DNA of 64,000 nt from Chitinophaga rupis (lineage in GTDB: Bacteria; Bacteroidota; Bacteroidia; Chitinophagales; Chitinophagaceae): the NCBI RefSeq assembly GCF_900109685.1, contig NZ_FOBB01000007.1, positions 1 through 64,000 of the forward strand, given 5' to 3'. Shown in pieces: positions 23,530 to 33,210 of this stretch. The notes under the pieces are model-generated. The model was not told the origin of the DNA, did not search any database, and saw only the letters and a program-made list of their open reading frames with translations. Within the stretch, counting starts at the first letter, position 1. The number at the start of each line of letters is the position of its first letter. A program made the position numbers and the translations under genes.

Positions 23530-26500
23530 ATGAGAAGTTTTATTTCCATAATGTTTGTGCTCCTTTTTCTAGAGGCTTCAACCCACGCGCAAACGCAGGA
23601 ACAATCGCAGGTAAAAATAAAGTCCATTATACCATCTACGCCAAATGCTGCTGCACTTGGACGATTTGGGGATGTACCTGTAGGCAATTACACCGGCGTT
23701 CCATCCGTTTCAATTCCGATTTATAATATTAAGATCAAAGACTTCGATTTGCCTATTTCACTTGCTTATCATGGAGGTGGTATAAAGGTTGAAGATATGG
23801 CCTCCGATGTAGGCTTGGGTTGGGCTCTTAGTGCAGGTGGAACAATTTCCGTAACAGTTAATGGACTGCAAGATTGGCTCTTCAATGGATTCGTCAATTT
23901 AAATGGAGATCCATATAAAACTTTGCCGGACCAGCCCTTTACCCCTGTATATGATCCAAATGCTACAGATGTACCAGGAGGTTGGTCATATCTGCTTGCC
24001 AAGAATCTTGCGGATGGAGTATGTGACGGAGAGCCGGACCTCTATTTTTTTAATTTTGCCGGTAAAAGCGGGCAATTTTTCTTCGATCAGAAAAGGCAGC
24101 TACATACCATCCCCGTTAGCAATCTTAAAATAGAACTTAACGGAAGTAATTTTATCATCACAGACGAGAATGGCGTTAAGTACAGTTTTTATAATACCGA
24201 TGTTGAAAGTACGGTATTGGAAAGTACCTGTAATGTGGCGCAGCCCAATGCAAGTTGGATGCTTTCAAGGATCGACTTACCAGATAAGAACTATATAGTA
24301 TTTAATTATTCCACCATTACCTACACCTATAAGGTTAACCTGACAGAAGCACGTAATGATATCATACCAGGCAATTATGGACCGGGCATCTTAGAATGCT
24401 CAAATATTAATAAAGTGACTGACTGTTCAGGCAAAAAACTCAATAGCATCACTTCTTCCATAGGTCATAATATTGTATTTACATATTCTACTTCGGATAG
24501 GGCAGATCTCCCCGGTACTAAAAGTTTAAGCAAAATAACCGTAAACTTTAAAGGTAAATTGCTTAATGAATACAGTCTCACGCAATCCTACTTCAATGGA
24601 TCCATGCCCCCCAGCTTTTCCGATGATTGCCGTCTGAAGCTGGAACGTATTTCCGATATGGCGGGCGCTATACATAAGTTTGATTATGACACTTCTTTAC
24701 AATTACCCAACAGGCTTTCTTACCAGCAGGATCACTGGGGCTATTGGAATGGAAAAGTTAGCAATAGTACATTATTGCCCATAGACTTTGATCATGGTTT
24801 TAATAGCGGTGCTGACCGTAGTATTGATACCAGCTATGCCAAAATCGGGGTCCTCAAACGGATTACCTATCCAACAGGCGGTTATACAGATCTGGAATAT
24901 GAGCCAAATGACTATTATTTCACCGGTAATAATTATAGTTACGTCCTCCGTGACCAACAGCTATATCAAAGTTCTACCATAGGGCAAACAGTTACCCAAA
25001 CTTTTGTAATACCAGCCGCACCAACAGAGACAATGACCTTCAAGGCTTATTACAATGCTGGTAGTGGCTCGATTTTGGAACCAGAACCCGAAAATCCTCC
25101 ATTAACCGTTACTCTTACTGGTCCAGCTAGTTACTACCGAACATTTTATAATTCTACTTCCGCAGCTGGCATCGGTCTGACAGATCTCGCACCTGGTACC
25201 TATACCATGTCAATTACTACCAATGATACTTATAGTGGTGGATATCTGCGTATTACCTACTATGAAAAAACAACGACTGTCGTTAATGAAAACAGATTTC
25301 TTGGCGGGGTGCGCATTAAACGGACTACAACTTATCCATTAATGAATGGTATCCCGGAAGTGAAACGATATGTTTACAGACAATTTGCCGATGCCACAAA
25401 ATCCAGCGGTAAGATCAACTACGAGCCGATTTATGTCGCTGGTTACACACATACAAGTTATCCCCCAGGTAGCTACAGTTACGCGGATTATTGGAAACAA
25501 TCTACCAGTTCCGTTATGCCGCTTGGCTCCATTAATGGCGGTAGTGTTGCTTACACTAATGTCGCCGTATTAAATGGGGAAAACGGCGAATATGGGAAAA
25601 GTGAATTTGAATATTCCTTTGCACCCCGCAATACTATCAACCAATGGCACCCTCTTGTTCCCTCTGAAAGCAAAGACTGGCAAAATGGGTTATTGTTAAA
25701 GCAGCGCGATTACCGAAAAGAAACAACCGGCACTTTTACATTACTTAAAGCATTAACAAACTACTACTCAATACGCCAGGATTCCGAATACTGGAATTAT
25801 CTGTATACCCCCTCATCTTACCAAAGTAATGAATATGTACGCGGCTGGGGCCTTAGAATGATCTACAAGCATACAGAAAGAAATACCGGAGGAGCAGGAT
25901 TCATTGCCGCAGAATTTAGATTCAACGACTACCATCACACTTCTAAATGGCAAAGGCTCGATTCTACTACTACTGTTGCCTACGGTGACAACGGTATTTC
26001 GCAAACAGTAAGGCAAATCAATTATTACGACAATCCCGCTCACATGCTCCCCAGTCGCCAGCTCACTTATAATAGTAAAGGTCAAACTGTCCTAGTAGAA
26101 GAACGCAGGCCACAGGATGCAATTAGTGGATTATCAGCTTCTGCTAAACAGGGAAAAGATACTTTGGCCGCAAGGCACATCATCGCTCCTGTCCTGGAGC
26201 GGGTCATCACTACAAACGGCATCCACGCTGAAAGCACAAAAACAGACTTTAAGTATTGGTCAAATAATTTGGCGCTGCCAGAGTATGTTGCAAAGCGGTA
26301 CTTCACTAATGCTTATTCTAACAGAATACAGTTTATTAATTACGACAACACGGGAAATTTGCTGCAACAAAGCAAAGTTAATGATATGACTGAAACCTAT
26401 TTATGGGGATATGGAAATACAGTACCTGTAGTTAAAATCGTTGGAGCCGTTAATTACAACACAGTTTATGGTTTGGTAAGCCAGGCAATCATTCAGGACT

Positions 26501-26748
26501 CTACCACAACAGATTCCAACATGCGCATAGAACTTGACAAGATTCGTACGAACGCGGCAACAGCCGGTGCTTTGGTAACTACCTACACATATCTGAAGGG
26601 CGTTGGTATTACCAGCGAAACTGATCCTAAGGGTTATACCATTCTTTATGAGTATGATGCGGTTGGCAGACTAAAAGTTATAAAGGATAAGGACGGTAAA
26701 ATCCTAAAGCAATTCGATTATCAATTGCAAAAGCCCATTACTCAATAA
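23530..26748 (+). CDS. Secreted YD-repeat (RHS-type) protein, TcB-like half
   Basis: A 1072-residue protein with a signal peptide (1-20, ending THA). Residues about 45-110 match the SpvB-like N-terminal pattern of Tc/RHS proteins (ALGRFGDVPVGNYTG, VSIPIYNIKI, LPISLAYHGGGIKVED, VGLGWALSAGG). Most of the rest is beta-rich. It ends with classic YD motifs (ILYEYDAVGRLKVIKDKDGKI) rather than with an RHS core or toxin domain. This resembles TcB, which supplies one part of a toxin-enclosing cocoon. The next gene begins 22 bases downstream and carries the RHS core and variable C-terminus, so the two products probably act together. Exported through Sec. Confidence 0.85.
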   Translation: MRSFISIMFVLLFLEASTHAQTQEQSQVKIKSIIPSTPNAAALGRFGDVPVGNYTGVPSVSIPIYNIKIKDFDLPISLAYHGGGIKVEDMASDVGLGWALSAGGTISVTVNGLQDWLFNGFVNLNGDPYKTLPDQPFTPVYDPNATDVPGGWSYLLAKNLADGVCDGEPDLYFFNFAGKSGQFFFDQKRQLHTIPVSNLKIELNGSNFIITDENGVKYSFYNTDVESTVLESTCNVAQPNASWMLSRIDLPDKNYIVFNYSTITYTYKVNLTEARNDIIPGNYGPGILECSNINKVTDCSGKKLNSITSSIGHNIVFTYSTSDRADLPGTKSLSKITVNFKGKLLNEYSLTQSYFNGSMPPSFSDDCRLKLERISDMAGAIHKFDYDTSLQLPNRLSYQQDHWGYWNGKVSNSTLLPIDFDHGFNSGADRSIDTSYAKIGVLKRITYPTGGYTDLEYEPNDYYFTGNNYSYVLRDQQLYQSSTIGQTVTQTFVIPAAPTETMTFKAYYNAGSGSILEPEPENPPLTVTLTGPASYYRTFYNSTSAAGIGLTDLAPGTYTMSITTNDTYSGGYLRITYYEKTTTVVNENRFLGGVRIKRTTTYPLMNGIPEVKRYVYRQFADATKSSGKINYEPIYVAGYTHTSYPPGSYSYADYWKQSTSSVMPLGSINGGSVAYTNVAVLNGENGEYGKSEFEYSFAPRNTINQWHPLVPSESKDWQNGLLLKQRDYRKETTGTFTLLKALTNYYSIRQDSEYWNYLYTPSSYQSNEYVRGWGLRMIYKHTERNTGGAGFIAAEFRFNDYHHTSKWQRLDSTTTVAYGDNGISQTVRQINYYDNPAHMLPSRQLTYNSKGQTVLVEERRPQDAISGLSASAKQGKDTLAARHIIAPVLERVITTNGIHAESTKTDFKYWSNNLALPEYVAKRYFTNAYSNRIQFINYDNTGNLLQQSKVNDMTETYLWGYGNTVPVVKIVGAVNYNTVYGLVSQAIIQDSTTTDSNMRIELDKIRTNAATAGALVTTYTYLKGVGITSETDPKGYTILYEYDAVGRLKVIKDKDGKILKQFDYQLQKPITQ

Positions 26749-26770
26749 CATTGCCCTTAAAATAAGAAAA

Positions 26771-29700
26771 ATGAAAAAACTACTAGTATATATCGTTTGC
26801 TGGATAATTGGATTAACTGTGGTAGGGTATTCAGCTACCATCGCTCAAACACCGAATGCGAGCATCCAGCCAGCGGCTACGCCAGTAGCAACTCCCGCTG
26901 CATATTCCAATACCACCGTCAACTATATTCGCACTTGGGAACCAAGTATGTCCACCACTGATACAACAGCGGTGAAGAATGCCACAACCGTTGCATCTGT
27001 AAAACAAACGACCGATTATTTTGATGGGATCGGACGGCTTTTTCAAACAGTGAAAAAGGGCATGTCTAATTCATTGAAAGATATAGTCACTCCAAGTATT
27101 TATGACGGCTTTAGCAGAGAGCAGTTTGAATACCTTCCATATGTATCAACGAATTCCGCAGATGGGAAGTTTAAGACAAGCCCTTTTAGTGCTCAATACA
27201 CGTTCCTTACGGACACAACCCAAAATCCGGGTTTAAAACTGGAAAAGATTTTTTACAATCAAACTATTTTTGAAAACTCCACCTCTAACCGCACACAAAA
27301 GGCCTACGCACCTGGTAATTCATGGGTCAATAAGCCGATTGAACATGCATATCAAATGAATACAACGGGGGATTCGGTTCGCATATGGGATTTGCCTTCA
27401 AGTGGTATAATACCTACCAGTGCAACCGGTCGTAAGTATGTGGCAGGAGAACTCACTAAACAAATTACAAAAGATGAGCGGGGCATACGCTTGATAGAGT
27501 TTAAGGATAAAGAGGGACGTATTATTTTGAAACGAATTGAGCTAACCACTGGTGCCGCTGATGGACATACCGGCTGGTTGTGTACCTACTATGTGTACGA
27601 TGATGCAGGGAACCTTCGTTGCATGATACCACCTAAGGCTGTTTCACTTATCAGCACTTCTTGGGTAGTTGACGCTACAACTGCGCGGGAGTTGTGTTTC
27701 TTCTTTCGGTATGATAATCTTAACCGAATGATAGTTAAGAAGATACCAGGGGCAGATTCAATCGAAATGGTATACGATGTAAGGGATCGTTTAGTATTTA
27801 CAAGAGATGGCAATCTTAAAGTGAAGAATCAATGGCTTATTACTTTCCATGATGCGCTAAACAGGCCGGCATCCACTGCTCTATATAGTTCCTCCAGTAC
27901 AAGGGATGCCTTGCAAACCACAATGAATGGCATTATAGGAACCAACCCCTTACCAAGCATCCCTGCAAACGCGTTGACTGAGCTTACTAATAATTTTTAT
28001 GACAATTACAGTTTTAGTGGAGCTCAGCCAGCTCTAACGACTGATTTTGGTAAACCAAAAGAAGGCAGTAATCCCTATTCAGAACCTATAACCGCAACCA
28101 GTAGTCTCACGAAGGGGCTGATAACAGGCACAAAAATAAAAGTTCTTGGTAGTGCTAACCAGTGGCTGACCACCACTATTTTCTACAATGATAAAGGAAG
28201 AGTAATTCAAACCGTATCCAGCAATATAAATGGTGGCCAGGATGTCACTACTTACCTATATGATTTTAACGGAAAATTGCTTAGTAGCTATATACGTCAT
28301 AAGAACCCGCAAAGCGTACCTACCCCTCAGGTTACCTTACTTACAATGATGCATTATAATGATGCTGGCCGGCTCGATTCATTGAAAAAAACCGTAAATG
28401 ATACGCTGCAAAGAACCGTTGCATTCAACACTTATGATGAACTTGGGCAGTTGAAAAGTAAACGCCTCGGTGCCACTGCCACAGGTCAGATAGAAACTTT
28501 GAATTATGAATTCAACGTCCGTGGATGGCTTAAATCAATTAACAAAGACTATGTTGATAAAGCAACCAATTATGGTAACTGGTTTGGTCAGGTATTGAGC
28601 TATGATTATGGTTTCACAACCAACCAGTTTAATGGAAATATTGCCGGTACAAGGTGGAAAAGCAAGGGCGACAGCATCTCTCGCGCCTATGGGTATACTT
28701 ATGATAATGCTAACCGTTTAACAGGAGCTGAATTCAGCCAGGTTAATAAGGGTAGTACGGGCTGGACAAAGGATAAAATGGACTTTTCCGTCAGTGATCT
28801 TAGTTATGATCCAAATGGAAACATTATGTTCATGAAACAACGCGGTATGAATGGTACTGCCATACAAACCATTGACAGCTTGAAGTACGGCTATTTACCT
28901 AATAGCAATAAACTATCTTTTGTTACAGACAAGAAAAATAACGCTACCAGCCAGTTGGGTGATTTCCGGGAAATTAAAAACAACGAACTGTCTGATTACC
29001 GGTATGACAGCAGCGGTAATATCGTTTGTGATTCCAATAAAAATATCGCTGTTATCCGATATAACCATTTGAACCTGCCGGATAGCATTGTAATTCCCGG
29101 AAAGGGTAATATCAAATACATATATGATGCAAGCGGCAATAAGCTCAGTAAGATTGTAACTAATAACATTACATCTCAAATCACTACTACGGATTATATC
29201 GGAGGTTTCGTTTACCTGAATGATACGCTGCAATTTGTAAGTCATGAAGAAGGTCGGGTACGTGCAGCATATAAAACCGGGCAACCCGTAAGTTTCAAAT
29301 ACGATTACTATGTAAAGGACCATTTAGGTAACGTCCGAATGGTATTAACTGAGCAGTCAGATTTTAGCATGTATGCTGCAACCATGGAGGAAAATAATTC
29401 GGCTACCGAATCAGCCTTATTCAGTAATGTGGAGGAAACCCGTTCTACAAAACCTGTGGGCTATCCGGAAGATCAATCTACAACAGATAATCAATTTGTG
29501 GCTAAACTAAGTGCCGCAGATGGCGGCAAAAAAGTTGGCCCCTCACTGGTATTAAGAGTGATGGCCGGGGACACGGTCCAGGTCGGAACCCGGGCATTTT
29601 ATAAATCTACCGGTCCTACAGATAATAAATCAGCAACACCTGAGGAAATGTTAGCCTCCTTGGTACAGGCATTTGCTGGTACACCTGGTTCAGCAGATCT

Positions 29701-31027
29701 TTCGCATGATGCAGCTAGTCAACTTCAGGGAGAATCGCCTATTGGGAATTTCAACAGCAATGATTTTCAACACTTAAAGGAGAAGAATGCCGATGAAAGC
29801 CAACTGAACCGACCAAAAGCCTATCTGAGTTTTGCTTTATTCGATGATCAGTTTAACTTAGTGGATGAAAATAGCGGTGTCCGGCAGGTAAAAAGTACCC
29901 CGGATGAACTGCAAGTGTTGTCAGTAGACAAAATGCCGATAGAAAAAAGCGGTTTCCTGTACGTCTACACAAGTAATGAATCCGCTCAGGATGTGTTTTT
30001 TGACAACATTGTGGTGCAGAATATTACCGGTCCATTGCTGGAGGAGACCCATTATTATCCGTTTGGTCTTACCATGTATGGTGTCAGCAGGACGGCCGTT
30101 GGAAGACTGGAGAATAAATATCTTTTTAATGCCAAGGAAATACAGCGGAATGAATTTGGGAGTGCTGACGGTTTGGAGTGGTATGACTACGGGGCAAGAA
30201 TGGAAGATCCCCAAATCGGGAGGTGGCACGTTCCAGATCCCATGTCATCAAAATACGAGGACTATTCGCCATATGTCTATGCATTGAATAATCCCATTAG
30301 TATTGTTGATCCAGATGGGATGGATGTTTCTGCTGTTGACGGAGGGATTAGTTATACAGGAGCAGATGCTGAAGCGTTATTTGCACAGCTACAAAACAGT
30401 TTAATTGCAAGTTTTGATGGAGATAACGATAAGGATAAAGATAAAAACAAAAATAAAAGTAATACAAAAACAGCATTTGCTCCTGCCTTACTACCACTGG
30501 CAGAAGGTGGATTAGTAGCGTCAGGCGCAGCTGCAGGAAGTGCAGGCCTGTTCCCGTCTATGGCAGACTGGGCAGCCGCAGGTAATGATCTAAAGGAGAA
30601 ACTTCAGGCAGATGTAGATGGTGCGAAATGGTTGTTTCATTTGTTATCAGACAAATTAGAAAGACTATGGTACAAAAGGGCGCCGGGTAAGCCCGCAGTA
30701 CCTTCCCTACCATATTCGGTTCCGTTTGCGAAACATGGTAACAGATTAGATAACACAAATCCACATTTAGTATATGAATTCAGCTTTATCCCTACGGATG
30801 GACGTACTCCGACACTTAAATATGGGATTGCTGACATGTACTCAACTGGTTTTGATAGGCCAGAGCTGCAAAAGCCCATGATGCAAGCCATTTTTGGCGC
30901 TTCCGCTGACTGGAGAACAGTGATGTTTACACCTGACAGACAAAGCGCATCGGATGTGGAAAAAGCAGCTGTTAAGTTACACATTGATACATGGGGTTAT
31001 AAGCCTCGAGTACAGATAAGACCTTAA
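26771..31027 (+). CDS. Secreted RHS/YD-repeat polymorphic toxin (DUF6443 type) with variable C-terminus
   Basis: A 1418-residue protein with a signal peptide (1-26, ending TIA). Residues about 48-160 fit the DUF6443 entry domain (NYIRTWEPSMS, TTDYFDGIGRLFQTV). YD repeats follow (FNTYDELGQLKSKRLG, YTYDNANRLTGAEF, YIYDASGNKLSKIV), then KDHLGNVRMVLTE, an interposed non-YD region (about 865-1085), and the RHS core ending in YDYGARMEDPQIGRWHVPDP and NPISIVDPDGM (1180-1184). Beyond lie about 234 non-repeated residues: a charged Lys/Asp/Asn linker, a glycine/alanine segment, and a terminal domain (1332-1418) with Y1335, Y1351-G-I, R1363 and E1397, possibly a URI/GIY-YIG nuclease. Immunity gene follows after 10 bases. 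Confidence 0.9.
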   Translation: MKKLLVYIVCWIIGLTVVGYSATIAQTPNASIQPAATPVATPAAYSNTTVNYIRTWEPSMSTTDTTAVKNATTVASVKQTTDYFDGIGRLFQTVKKGMSNSLKDIVTPSIYDGFSREQFEYLPYVSTNSADGKFKTSPFSAQYTFLTDTTQNPGLKLEKIFYNQTIFENSTSNRTQKAYAPGNSWVNKPIEHAYQMNTTGDSVRIWDLPSSGIIPTSATGRKYVAGELTKQITKDERGIRLIEFKDKEGRIILKRIELTTGAADGHTGWLCTYYVYDDAGNLRCMIPPKAVSLISTSWVVDATTARELCFFFRYDNLNRMIVKKIPGADSIEMVYDVRDRLVFTRDGNLKVKNQWLITFHDALNRPASTALYSSSSTRDALQTTMNGIIGTNPLPSIPANALTELTNNFYDNYSFSGAQPALTTDFGKPKEGSNPYSEPITATSSLTKGLITGTKIKVLGSANQWLTTTIFYNDKGRVIQTVSSNINGGQDVTTYLYDFNGKLLSSYIRHKNPQSVPTPQVTLLTMMHYNDAGRLDSLKKTVNDTLQRTVAFNTYDELGQLKSKRLGATATGQIETLNYEFNVRGWLKSINKDYVDKATNYGNWFGQVLSYDYGFTTNQFNGNIAGTRWKSKGDSISRAYGYTYDNANRLTGAEFSQVNKGSTGWTKDKMDFSVSDLSYDPNGNIMFMKQRGMNGTAIQTIDSLKYGYLPNSNKLSFVTDKKNNATSQLGDFREIKNNELSDYRYDSSGNIVCDSNKNIAVIRYNHLNLPDSIVIPGKGNIKYIYDASGNKLSKIVTNNITSQITTTDYIGGFVYLNDTLQFVSHEEGRVRAAYKTGQPVSFKYDYYVKDHLGNVRMVLTEQSDFSMYAATMEENNSATESALFSNVEETRSTKPVGYPEDQSTTDNQFVAKLSAADGGKKVGPSLVLRVMAGDTVQVGTRAFYKSTGPTDNKSATPEEMLASLVQAFAGTPGSADLSHDAASQLQGESPIGNFNSNDFQHLKEKNADESQLNRPKAYLSFALFDDQFNLVDENSGVRQVKSTPDELQVLSVDKMPIEKSGFLYVYTSNESAQDVFFDNIVVQNITGPLLEETHYYPFGLTMYGVSRTAVGRLENKYLFNAKEIQRNEFGSADGLEWYDYGARMEDPQIGRWHVPDPMSSKYEDYSPYVYALNNPISIVDPDGMDVSAVDGGISYTGADAEALFAQLQNSLIASFDGDNDKDKDKNKNKSNTKTAFAPALLPLAEGGLVASGAAAGSAGLFPSMADWAAAGNDLKEKLQADVDGAKWLFHLLSDKLERLWYKRAPGKPAVPSLPYSVPFAKHGNRLDNTNPHLVYEFSFIPTDGRTPTLKYGIADMYSTGFDRPELQKPMMQAIFGASADWRTVMFTPDRQSASDVEKAAVKLHIDTWGYKPRVQIRP

Positions 31028-31037
31028 AAAATGATAT

Positions 31038-31811
31038 ATGCTTAGACTCGGTTCAGTAGTTGAAGGAGAATTGACACAGTATACAGAAGCTGTTACTTAT
31101 ATATATGACCATCTTTGGCAGGAGATGGGCGGTTATCCTTACACATATATTCACGTCAACCATATTGGAGACAGCGAATTACAGGAAGTAATAGCTAAAA
31201 TCGGGAAAGAGGTATATATAAATGTAAGAATCCCTATTGGGAAAGAGTATCACCAGAAATCGATTCTTGAAAAGCAAACACTATTTTTGGAAATATTTCA
31301 AACTGGGTTGCTTAGGCTTGCAGAAAAGGAGAAACGTATAAATCCTTCAACGCTTGAAACGATAAAAAGCAAAATATTGGAGCAAAACTTCGATTTCGCT
31401 ATAACTTATAAAGCTTTCATTAATAAAAAACGGGACGATCTGGTTGCAAAAGTAATCGTACGTCCAATGATGCACAGTTTTGAAGTTTCCTTGGTCATAG
31501 AAGAGAAAGGTACGACCAAATGCGAGTTCCTTATTTATCGTGGTAAGCCTACCGATTATTATCTAGATGATCTCTTTTCATTAGGAAAATGGAAAGGCGA
31601 ACAGTTTATACTTGGAGGTAAAGAGTCAGAAATAGAATTTCATGTATTACCAGAGTGTAAGATCGAATTAGTGAACATTAGCGATCAAACAGATAAGGCT
31701 CCTCAGTTTGAGATGATGAAGGTAGATGCCGATCGCGAGAAGTCGTTGAAAGATTATATGGCTACGTTAAATCCGGCTATTCTTGCGGCGTTGAAGAATT
31801 CAGACAACTAA
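31038..31811 (+). CDS. Probable immunity protein for the RHS toxin
   Basis: A 257-residue protein without signal peptide or membrane segment, hence cytoplasmic. It starts 10 bases after the toxin stop codon and its transcript ends at a strong terminator 45 bases downstream: the classic place of an immunity gene. The sequence is mixed alpha/beta with many charged residues (LRLAEKEKRIN, FEVSLVIEEKGTTK), and ends with a helix containing LKDYMATLNPAILAAL. No immunity family is recognised. The role is inferred from location and from the localisation difference between it and the exported toxin. Confidence 0.65.
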   Translation: MLRLGSVVEGELTQYTEAVTYIYDHLWQEMGGYPYTYIHVNHIGDSELQEVIAKIGKEVYINVRIPIGKEYHQKSILEKQTLFLEIFQTGLLRLAEKEKRINPSTLETIKSKILEQNFDFAITYKAFINKKRDDLVAKVIVRPMMHSFEVSLVIEEKGTTKCEFLIYRGKPTDYYLDDLFSLGKWKGEQFILGGKESEIEFHVLPECKIELVNISDQTDKAPQFEMMKVDADREKSLKDYMATLNPAILAALKNSDN

Positions 31812-31854
31812 CAAAAATAATATGACCAGGTAAGCATATCTGTTCGAAATTCAA

Positions 31855-31890
31855 TAAAAAGGCCGCAACTCGAAATTTGCGGCCTTTTAA
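31855..31890 (+). terminator. Terminator of the toxin-immunity operon
   Basis: Perfect 12-bp stem AAAAGGCCGCAA (31857-31868) with TTGCGGCCTTTT (31877-31888), eight-base loop. Confidence 0.9.
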
Positions 31891-32016
31891 CTATTCGGCT
31901 AGTGAATGAAGCCCTATAAAAAAGAGATATAGTAGCCACTCTTCTATATATTTTTGTACTTATTTTGACTTAAATTGGACGAAAATAGGAGAGAGGTTAC
32001 AACAAACAGTTGAATC

Positions 32017-32802
32017 ATGAGGACCTTGGTGATGGGAGATATACATGGAGCATATAAAGCCTTGTCACAATGCCTGCAGCGTTGCAGTTTTGATTTAGAG
32101 AAAGATACCTTGATACAATTAGGTGACGTCGTTGATGGGTATCCCGAGGCATATGAATGTGTTGAGGCCCTCTTGGAGATAAAGCATTTGATCGCTCTGA
32201 AGGGGAATCACGATGACTGGTTGGATACCTTCATTAAAACAGAATTTCACCCTGTTTTTTGGAAATTTGGTGGTAAGGGAACACTGATTTCCTATTTGAG
32301 CCATGCCGGCAAAGAGCGGCGGTTTTTTGCCACGGGTAGTGGTTATAAAACGGCCTTGGTTAGCAATGACATTCCTTCGACGCATAAAGCCTTTTTTAAT
32401 CAACAGCGACTTTTTTATATCGATGATAAACAACGCTGCGTCGTCCATGCCGGGTTTAACCGACATATGGCCATTACCAAACAAAAAGCAGAGGACTTTT
32501 ACTGGGACAGAACATTATGGTCCGAAGCCATCCAATGCCACAAATACTATGGAAATGCAATTTCTCCAGACGAATTTCTTGCCGAAAGCGACTTGTTAGA
32601 AGTATACATAGGCCATACACCTACCACACAGATTGGGACAGATAAGCCGTCCAAGGCACTCAATATTTATAACATAGATACAGGTGCTGGACACAGCGGA
32701 CGGCTTACTATCCTTGATATTGCCACCAAACAGTACTGGCAGTCCGATCCGCTCCCAGAGCTTTATCCACAGAATTTCAGAGAACGATCTTTCAATATAT
32801 AG
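32017..32802 (+). CDS. Serine/threonine-type metallophosphoesterase
   Basis: A 261-residue cytoplasmic protein of the PPP phosphatase/bis(5'-nucleosyl)-tetraphosphatase type. The metal-binding motifs are in order: GDIHG (residues 8-12), GDVVDG (36-41), GNHD (67-70), and a late His in IGHTP near 200. Length is normal. It may remove phosphate from proteins or split diadenosine polyphosphates; the sequence does not decide. Monocistronic, between the toxin operon terminator and the HEPN gene. Its presence in the island could be accidental or connected with nucleotide signalling in defence. Confidence 0.9.
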   Translation: MRTLVMGDIHGAYKALSQCLQRCSFDLEKDTLIQLGDVVDGYPEAYECVEALLEIKHLIALKGNHDDWLDTFIKTEFHPVFWKFGGKGTLISYLSHAGKERRFFATGSGYKTALVSNDIPSTHKAFFNQQRLFYIDDKQRCVVHAGFNRHMAITKQKAEDFYWDRTLWSEAIQCHKYYGNAISPDEFLAESDLLEVYIGHTPTTQIGTDKPSKALNIYNIDTGAGHSGRLTILDIATKQYWQSDPLPELYPQNFRERSFNI

Positions 32803-32826
32803 CCCATACTTCGTATTGGAATGGCC

Positions 32827-32956
32827 AAATTATAGAGGAATCCATTTGCTCTAAGTTGCCTATTTTTTCCTAATTTTATTATTGATGTCAGGGCGCATAA
32901 CCGATAATAATTCCTTACCTAGTATTAAAAAAGTGTAATTACCTAGATTATTAACG
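32827..32956. repeat. Imperfect direct repeat, copy A
   Basis: About 130 bases that align with 37907-38050 over most of their length, with small gaps. Shared blocks include AAATTATAG, CTATTTTTTC, the 15-base identical CGCATAACCGATAAT (32894-32908 and 37986-38000) and ATTATTAAC/GTTATTAAC. Copies bracket the HEPN/AbiE genes in the same orientation. Not obviously coding. Confidence 0.75.
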
Positions 32957-33118
32957 GGAGAGATGCTCAGTGCCATGCCTTCAAAAATAGAAATGGCTGC
33001 TGTAACCGCCGTACCCTATATGCCTCATGGTTCTAACGCATGATCAGGATCCGGATTCAAATTCAGAGCTACTTACTAATGACTAGGGTTTACCAAATTT
33101 ACATCAATACACCTTTCC

Positions 33119-33143
33119 AGAAAACAGAAAATTCTGGTTTTCT
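33119..33143. promoter_or_regulatory. Palindrome upstream of the HEPN gene
   Basis: AGAAAAC pairs with GTTTTCT around an inner AGAA/TTCT pair, giving a 25-base hairpin-capable element 67 bases before the start codon. It could be an operator or a leader RNA hairpin. A/T-rich, so only suggestive. Confidence 0.35.
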
Positions 33144-33210
33144 CGTTTCGTAGGGTTTACAAGGGAAACCCCGGCTCGTACTATTATTTAGATAATTTAA
33201 ATTACTGGCG

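Larger units (their letters stand above)
32803..33210. other. Intergenic region with repeat copy A and a palindrome
   Basis: About 400 bases without a gene. It contains the first copy of the imperfect direct repeat (32827-32956) and, closer to the HEPN gene, a hairpin-forming palindrome (33119-33143). Short pieces (GGGTTTAC at 33088 and 33153) are repeated around the palindrome. Confidence 0.5.
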
